Positions 58,952 through 64,000 of a DNA stretch of 64,000 nucleotides are shown here, one piece after another; position 1 is the first letter of the stretch, and each line of letters opens with the position of its first letter. The notes beneath the pieces are model-generated. The model worked only from the letters and a program-made list of their open reading frames with translations. It was not told the origin of the DNA and searched no databases. A program made the position numbers and the translations under genes. This DNA comes from Streptomyces uncialis (GTDB lineage Bacteria; Actinomycetota; Actinomycetes; Streptomycetales; Streptomycetaceae), in contig NZ_LFBV01000001.1 of NCBI RefSeq assembly GCF_001905345.1, positions 1,871,321 through 1,935,320 of the forward strand, read 5' to 3'.

Positions 58952-59407
58952 CGCCGCCGCCCGTGCCCGGTGATCCGCGCACGGGCCGCCGGGCCGTACG
59001 CGGCTCCGCCCGGGGCCTGTCCGCGGCTGCGGGGACCGTCCTGGGCACTCTGCGCCCGGCCCGGCGCGGTAGGCCGCGGGTCGCGCTTGGCAGGGCCGCG
59101 GTGACCGCTCGGGGCGGGGGCGGAACCGGGGGTGGTGAGGATCGCGGTACTGTTCGCCGCGGCGCTGCGTGGCAAGATCGCCGGCAGATCCGTCCGCGCG
59201 GAGGTGCGGGAACCCGTCCACGGGTGCCCGCCGTACCCGGATGCCCCGGGGTGACGTACCTCCGGCCGGGGCGGGTAGCCGGGCAGGGACATACGGGGAG
59301 CGTACGTTCTCCGTGCAACCATGCTCGCTACCCGGAAGTCCCCATCCATATGCACCCGAGGCTAGGCTGTGGGGCTGAGCTGGCCGAAGACTCCTGTGGG
59401 GAAGCCT
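58952..59407. other. Interval before wecA
   Basis: No convincing gene in about 456 bp. Open frames on both strands have no motifs. It should contain the wecA promoter, and the stretch near 59285-59360 is less GC-rich (CGTACGTTCTCCGTGCAACC, CCCATCCATATGCACC), but no clear hexamers can be named. Confidence 0.45.
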
Positions 59408-60955
59408 GTGCGTGAATACCTGCTGACGCTCTGTATCACGGCCGCGGTGACCTATCTGCTGACAGGTCCGGTGCGGAAGTTCGCGATCGTGGCCGGAGCG
59501 ATGCCCGAGATCCGTGCCCGTGACGTGCACCGGGAGCCCACGCCCCGGCTCGGCGGGATCGCGATGTTCTTCGGGCTGTGCGCGGGTCTTCTCGTCGCCG
59601 ACCATCTGACCAACCTCTCCGAGGTCTTCACCAGCTCCAACGAGCCGCGTGCCCTGCTCTCCGGGGCCGCGCTGATCTGGCTGGTCGGGGTCCTGGACGA
59701 CAAGTTCGAGATCGACGCGCTGATCAAGCTGGGCGCCCAGATGATCGCCGCGGGCGTCATGGTCATGCAGGGCCTCACCATCCTGTGGCTGCCGGTCCCC
59801 GGTGTCGGCATGGTCGCGCTCACCCAGTGGCAGTCGACGCTGCTGACCGTCGCCCTTGTCGTGATCACCATCAACGCCGTCAACTTCGTGGACGGCCTCG
59901 ACGGTCTCGCCGCCGGCATGGTGTGCATCGCCTCGGTGGCGTTCTTCCTGTACGCCTACCGCATCTGGTACGGCTACGGGCTGGAGCCCGCCGCGCCCGC
60001 GACGCTGTTCGCCGCGATCCTGATCGGGATGTGCCTCGGCTTCCTGCCGCACAACATGCACCCCGCCCGGATCTTCATGGGCGACTCGGGATCGATGCTC
60101 ATCGGCCTGGTGCTGGCCGCCGGCGCCATCTCCATCACCGGCCAGGTCGACCCCGACAGCCTCTTCACCGAGGGGGACGTCGGGCTGCGCGAGGTCGTGC
60201 ACGCCACCGTCCCCGTGTACATCCCGCTGCTGCTGCCGCTGACCATCATCGCCATCCCGGCCGCCGACCTGGTCCTCGCGATCGTGCGCCGCACCTGGCG
60301 CGGGCAGTCGCCGTTCGCCGCCGACCGAGGGCATCTGCACCACCGGCTCCTCGACATCGGGCACTCCCACAGCCGCTCGGTGCTGATCATGTACTTCTGG
60401 GCGGCCCTGATCTCGTTCGGGACGCTGGCGTACTCCGTCAACGCGGCGTCGATGTGGATCGTCCTCGCCGTCGCGGCACTGAGCGCGGTCGGCCTGGTAC
60501 TGCTCCTGCTGCCCCGCTTCACCCCGCGCGCGCCCCGCTGGGCGGAGAGCTTCGTCCCGCCCCGCTACCGGCGCCGCAAGCGCCCGCTGGACGGTCAACT
60601 CCCTTACGGCGAAGGTGAGTCGGGCTCTCCTGAGGAGTCCGGCACGGCGGCGGACGGCCCGGTGCCGGCGGGTGTGGCGGCGGGGGGAGCGCTCTCCCGG
60701 GGCGCGCGCGAGGGCTCAGCGCCCGGTGGACATAACGGTTCCGGCACATTCACCGGGGCGGGTGGCGCCCGTGACACGGACGACGCGCGTGAGTCCGGTG
60801 CGGACAACGACTCCAAGATCACCAACAGCGCCGGAAAGCCGGGCAGTTCGTCCGCTTCCTCCGACTCTGTCCGGGCCGGCGGCGTCAACGGCTCGACAGC
60901 GTCCGGCCTGCGCTCCCGTCTGCGCGACCGCGGGCGGGCCGGCAGTCGTCGCTGA
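59408..60955 (+). CDS. wecA: Polyprenyl-phosphate N-acetylglucosamine-1-phosphate transferase (WecA/Rfe type)
   Basis: A 515-residue polytopic glycosyl-1-phosphate transferase that starts lipid-linked glycan synthesis, for example of cell-wall teichoic acid or arabinogalactan-like linkers. About eleven membrane helices are seen in the first ~370 residues. Conserved cytoplasmic motifs are GVLDDKFEID, NFVDGLDGLAAG, FMGDSGSM and the His motif DRGHLHHRLLDIGH. The last ~140 residues are a Gly/Ser/Asp-rich disordered tail. The GTG at 59408 begins the first helix; GTG at 59396 is an alternative. It precedes atpI, an order also seen in mycobacteria. A strong terminator follows. Confidence 0.95.
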   Translation: MREYLLTLCITAAVTYLLTGPVRKFAIVAGAMPEIRARDVHREPTPRLGGIAMFFGLCAGLLVADHLTNLSEVFTSSNEPRALLSGAALIWLVGVLDDKFEIDALIKLGAQMIAAGVMVMQGLTILWLPVPGVGMVALTQWQSTLLTVALVVITINAVNFVDGLDGLAAGMVCIASVAFFLYAYRIWYGYGLEPAAPATLFAAILIGMCLGFLPHNMHPARIFMGDSGSMLIGLVLAAGAISITGQVDPDSLFTEGDVGLREVVHATVPVYIPLLLPLTIIAIPAADLVLAIVRRTWRGQSPFAADRGHLHHRLLDIGHSHSRSVLIMYFWAALISFGTLAYSVNAASMWIVLAVAALSAVGLVLLLLPRFTPRAPRWAESFVPPRYRRRKRPLDGQLPYGEGESGSPEESGTAADGPVPAGVAAGGALSRGAREGSAPGGHNGSGTFTGAGGARDTDDARESGADNDSKITNSAGKPGSSSASSDSVRAGGVNGSTASGLRSRLRDRGRAGSRR

Positions 60956-61346
60956 GACACCTTCCAGCGGCCCGTATCGTCGACGGTACGGGCCGCTTCG
61001 CGTTGCCGGACGTGACCCGTACGAGCCCTGTGTGAGTGTCCGTTGACAGTGGGTTGCGTGCGGGCGGGTGCGGAACGGGGCGCTCCGTGCGGTCATACCG
61101 CGCTAATAGCAGACAACTCCCCGCCTGTCATGCACAGGTGGGCAAGGTCACTCTCATGTGTGACAGTGGGCACACTTCATAGGTAAAGACCTCATCAAAT
61201 AGTTTGTGATACCGTTCACGAGAACCCGGGATAGCGCCGAAGGACCGTAGTGCGACGGCCCATTGGACCGAGGTTCCCTCTCGATTTCCGGGTTTACGCT
61301 CGTCCATGACGACACACGCCCCCATCAAGTAAGCGGAGCTGCCGCC
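60956..61346. promoter_or_regulatory. Upstream region of the ATP synthase operon
   Basis: No gene is seen in 391 bp. After the wecA terminator comes a less GC-rich region (about 61100-61225). It holds TGTGATACCGTTCACG at 61205-61220, matching the CRP consensus TGTGA-N6-TCACA in 9 of 10 positions, and a dyad GTGTGACAGTGGGCACAC at about 61163-61180. Promoters for atpI should be here. Confidence 0.5.
60966..60997 (+). terminator. Terminator after wecA
   Basis: AGCGGCCCGTA at 60966-60976 and TACGGGCCGCT at 60987-60997 form a perfect 11-bp stem with a 10-nt loop, 10 bp after the wecA stop. Confidence 0.85.
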
Positions 61347-61784
61347 ATGCCGTCCCAAGACGCACGCACCGTCATCCAGACCGCCGTACCCACCGCTGCC
61401 GTAGGCGCGGTAGCCGCTGTGATCAGCGGAGTGGTCGCGGGCGGCAAGGGAGCGCTGGGGGCGGTCGTGGCGACCGTGATCGTGATCCTCTTCATGGGTA
61501 TCGGGCTCGTGGTGCTCGAACGCACCGCCAGGTCCCTGCCGCACCTGTTCCAGGCCATGGGCCTGATGCTGTACACGGCCCAGATCCTGTTGCTCTTCAT
61601 CTTCATGGCGGCGTTCAAGGACACCACCCTGTTCAACGCGAGGACGTTCGCGGCCACACTCGTCGCCGCCACCCTCGTGTGGATCGGGGCCCAGGCCCGC
61701 GCCCATATGAAGGCCAAGATTCTCTACGTGGAACCCGAGGATTCGAAGGCTGACAAGCCCGCGAAGTCCGGGTCTTCGACGTGA
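61347..61784 (+). CDS. atpI: ATP synthase protein I (AtpI-like)
   Basis: A 145-residue membrane protein with four predicted helices (VPTAAVGAVAAVISGVVAG, GAVVATVIVILFMGIGLVVL, FQAMGLMLYTAQILLLFIFMAA, FAATLVAATLVWIGAQARA). It occupies the atpI position at the head of the F1Fo operon. AtpI proteins help assemble the c-ring but are not essential subunits. The ATG at 61347 follows GGAG. A 219-bp gap with possible promoter separates it from atpB. Confidence 0.88.
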   Translation: MPSQDARTVIQTAVPTAAVGAVAAVISGVVAGGKGALGAVVATVIVILFMGIGLVVLERTARSLPHLFQAMGLMLYTAQILLLFIFMAAFKDTTLFNARTFAATLVAATLVWIGAQARAHMKAKILYVEPEDSKADKPAKSGSST

Positions 61785-62003
61785 GGGGTAGGGCCGGTAT
61801 AAGGGCACGATCGACTTACTGCTATCGTCCGGTGCCAACTGCGGCATCGCGGGCGCGGGCATCCAAGCTGACGCCTGCAGCGCGAGGCTTGATGCCCGAT
61901 CGCCGCCCTCACATCCGTTACACCAGTCCAGTGCCGAACCGCGGCTGCGCGCCGCGCCGACACAACGAGGTTGCCGTACCTATGCGCCACGAAGGAGCCC
62001 GCG

Positions 62004-62825
62004 GTGAGTGCTGATCCGACGCAGGTGCTCGCCTTCGAGACCGACTGCCACATCTTCGACGGTTGTGGCTTCCCGGCTCCCGGCCTGCACTCGTTCCTGT
62101 TCAAGCCCATCTGGGGCGACGCGGACAGCAACCTGTACTTCAACAAGCCGATGCTGCTCGCCCTGCTCGGGTCGATCATCATCATCGGGTTCTTCTGGGC
62201 CGCCTTCGCCAAGCCCAAGGTCGTCCCCGGCAAGCTCCAGATGATCGCCGAGACCGGATACGACTTCGTCCGTCGCGGCATCGTCTACGAGACCATCGGA
62301 AAGCGGGAGGGCGAGAAGTACGTCCCGCTGATCGTCTCCCTCTTCTTCTTCATCTGGATGATGAACCTCTGGGCGATCATCCCGCTGGCCCAGTTCCCGG
62401 TGACCTCGATCATCGCCTACCCGGCGGTCCTCGCGCTCATCGTCTACATCGTCTGGGTCTCGATCACGTTCAAGCGTCACGGCTTCGTGGGCGCCTTCAA
62501 GAACTTCACCGGTTACGACAAGTCGCTCGGCGCGGTCCTGCCCCTGGCCATGACCATCGAGCTCTTCTCGAACCTCCTCGTCCGGCCGTTCACCCACGCC
62601 GTGCGACTCTTCGCGAACATGTTCGCGGGCCATACCCTGCTCGTGCTCTTCACCATCGCGACCTGGTACCTGCTCAACGGCATCGGTATCGCGTACGCGG
62701 GTGTCTCGTTCGTCATGGTCCTGGTGATGCTGGCCTTCGAGCTCTTCGTCCAGGCCCTTCAGGCGTACGTCTTCGTACTCCTGACCTGCAGCTTCATCCA
62801 GGGCGCGCTCGCCGAGAAGCACTGA
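62004..62825 (+). CDS. atpB: ATP synthase Fo subunit a
   Basis: A 273-residue integral-membrane subunit a, which forms the proton half-channels against the c-ring. The conserved region RPFTHAVRLFANMFAGHTLLVLF contains the essential Arg (in AVRLFANM), and the last helices include FELFVQALQAYVFVLLTCSFI. The GTG at 62004 follows AAGGAG by 7 nt, giving the N-terminus SADPTQVLAFETDCHIFDG. Next comes atpE, 71 bp downstream. Confidence 0.97.
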   Translation: MSADPTQVLAFETDCHIFDGCGFPAPGLHSFLFKPIWGDADSNLYFNKPMLLALLGSIIIIGFFWAAFAKPKVVPGKLQMIAETGYDFVRRGIVYETIGKREGEKYVPLIVSLFFFIWMMNLWAIIPLAQFPVTSIIAYPAVLALIVYIVWVSITFKRHGFVGAFKNFTGYDKSLGAVLPLAMTIELFSNLLVRPFTHAVRLFANMFAGHTLLVLFTIATWYLLNGIGIAYAGVSFVMVLVMLAFELFVQALQAYVFVLLTCSFIQGALAEKH

Positions 62826-62878
62826 GCACCCCTCCTCTCCAATATTCGTCCGGTGGCCAACCCCCACCGGTCCGGTAA

Positions 62879-63127
<249 letters not shown>

Positions 63128-63165
63128 TCTGAACACGACCAGACCACTAGACGAAAGGCACTGAC

Positions 63166-63711
63166 ATGAGCCAGTCGCTCATCCTGGCGGCCGAGGAGGT
63201 CCAGAACCCCCTCGTCCCGCCGATCCCTGAGCTCGTCATCGGCCTGATCGCCTTCGTCATCGTCTTCGGCATCCTCGCCAAGAAGCTCCTCCCGAACATC
63301 AACAAGGTTCTGGAAGAGCGCCGTGAGGCCATCGAGGGCGGCATGGAGAAGGCCGAGGCCGCCAAGACCGAGGCCCAGAGCGTCCTTGAGCAGTACAAGG
63401 CGCAGCTGGCCGAGGCCCGGCACGAGGCCGCCCGGCTGCGGCAGGACGCGCAGGAGCAGGGCGCCACGCTCATCGCCGAGATGCGCGCGGAAGGCCAGCG
63501 GCAGCGCGAGGAGATCGTCGCCGCCGGTCACACCCAGATCGAGGCCGACCGCAAGGCCGCCGCTCAGGCGCTGCGCCAGGACGTCGGTCAGCTCGCCACC
63601 GAACTGGCCGGCAAGCTCGTCGGTGAGTCCCTTGAGGACCACGCCCGGCAGAGCCGCACCATCGACCGGTTCCTCGACGAGCTCGACGTGAAGGCCGAGG
63701 CCGCTCGATGA
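63166..63711 (+). CDS. atpF: ATP synthase Fo subunit b
   Basis: A 181-residue peripheral-stalk subunit with one N-terminal membrane helix (PELVIGLIAFVIVFGILAKKLLP, residues ~18-40). A long charged coiled coil follows (EERREAIEGGMEKAEAAKTEAQ, shown as a landmark, through VGQLATELAGKLVGESL). The ATG at 63166 follows GAAAGGCACTGAC. It overlaps atpH by 4 bp (ATGA), coupling b and delta subunit synthesis. Confidence 0.97.
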   Translation: MSQSLILAAEEVQNPLVPPIPELVIGLIAFVIVFGILAKKLLPNINKVLEERREAIEGGMEKAEAAKTEAQSVLEQYKAQLAEARHEAARLRQDAQEQGATLIAEMRAEGQRQREEIVAAGHTQIEADRKAAAQALRQDVGQLATELAGKLVGESLEDHARQSRTIDRFLDELDVKAEAAR

Positions 63712-64000
63712 GTGCGCTGCACGGAGCCAGCCGCGAAGCCCTGGCGGCGGCGCGCGAACGGCTCGACACGCTGACGGACAACACGTCCGTCGACGTGACG
63801 CGGCTCGCCGCCGACCTGGCCTCCGTCACCGCGCTGCTGGACCGCGAGGTCTCGCTGCGCCGGGTCCTCACCGACCCGGCGCAGACCGGTGAGGCCAAGG
63901 CCGACCTCGTCGGCCGCCTCCTCGGCACCCAGGTGGGCGGCGAAGCCGCCGACCTGGTCGCCGGTACGGTGCGCTCCCGCTGGTCACGCTCGCGTGACCT
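63708..64000 (+). CDS. atpH: ATP synthase F1 subunit delta, cut by the window end
   Basis: Only the first 97 codons are present. The sequence begins SALHGASREALAAARERLD and continues with LAADLASVTALLDREVSLRRVLTDPAQTGEAKADLVGRLL landmarks, the N-terminal helical domain of actinobacterial delta subunit, which links the peripheral stalk to F1. It is translationally coupled to atpF. The gene continues beyond the window. Confidence 0.93.
   Translation, partial: MSALHGASREALAAARERLDTLTDNTSVDVTRLAADLASVTALLDREVSLRRVLTDPAQTGEAKADLVGRLLGTQVGGEAADLVAGTVRSRWSRSRD

Overview
The window is a high-GC actinobacterial chromosome segment, almost certainly from a Streptomyces. The supporting signs are strong G/C bias at third codon positions, many GTG/TTG starts, 4-bp stop/start overlaps, rare leucine TTA codons, several DUF397 and helix-turn-helix pairs, and the core gene order nrtL-lysA-hom-thrC-thrB-rho-LCP-rpmE-prfA-prmC-Sua5-phosphatase-wecA-atpI-atpBEFH. 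No rRNA, CRISPR array, transposase or phage gene was recognised. The sequence stops inside atpH.

Left part (1-24 kb), mostly accessory. A divergent NHEJ pair (LigD-type polymerase and Ku) is followed by a WhiJ-like trio: DUF397 protein, XRE/DUF5753 regulator and RsbW-like ATPase. Next comes a 960-residue polymorphic toxin with a WXG-like N-terminus, a glycine-rich repeat stalk and a PD-(D/E)xK-like nuclease tip. It is joined to five translationally coupled genes in the order A-B-A-B-A, where A is Imm49-like and B is an unrecognised 228-residue family. After a secreted beta-propeller protein and a few small genes come a SulP anion transporter with a beta-carbonic anhydrase, a two-component system with a proline-rich membrane protein, and a DUF5954 protein. 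A near-identical 16-bp dyad lies upstream of both the carbonic anhydrase and the two-component operon. A MarR regulator with an FMN reductase and two orphan DUF397 genes close this part.

Middle (24.5-42 kb). About 1.1 kb without a convincing gene carries 90-bp tandem and dispersed repeats. A ferric-siderophore locus follows: AraC regulator, FecB-like lipoprotein, two FecCD permeases, ATPase, a heterodimeric exporter-fold ABC transporter and a siderophore-interacting reductase, with two IdeR/DmdR-like iron boxes. The two exporter-fold subunits have complementary NBD defects, so the pair should have exactly one working ATP site. Then come a membrane protein, a VapBC-type toxin-antitoxin pair, a SUKH protein, a SWIM zinc-finger protein and tRNA-Arg(CCG).

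Right part (42-64 kb), conserved core: a single-domain response regulator, NrtL, lysine and threonine biosynthesis, rho, cell-wall and translation-termination genes, a tRNA t6A gene, a phosphatase-like protein lacking its catalytic cysteine, WecA and the start of the ATP synthase operon. A secreted trypsin-like protease with FG-GAP repeats sits between rho and the LCP gene.
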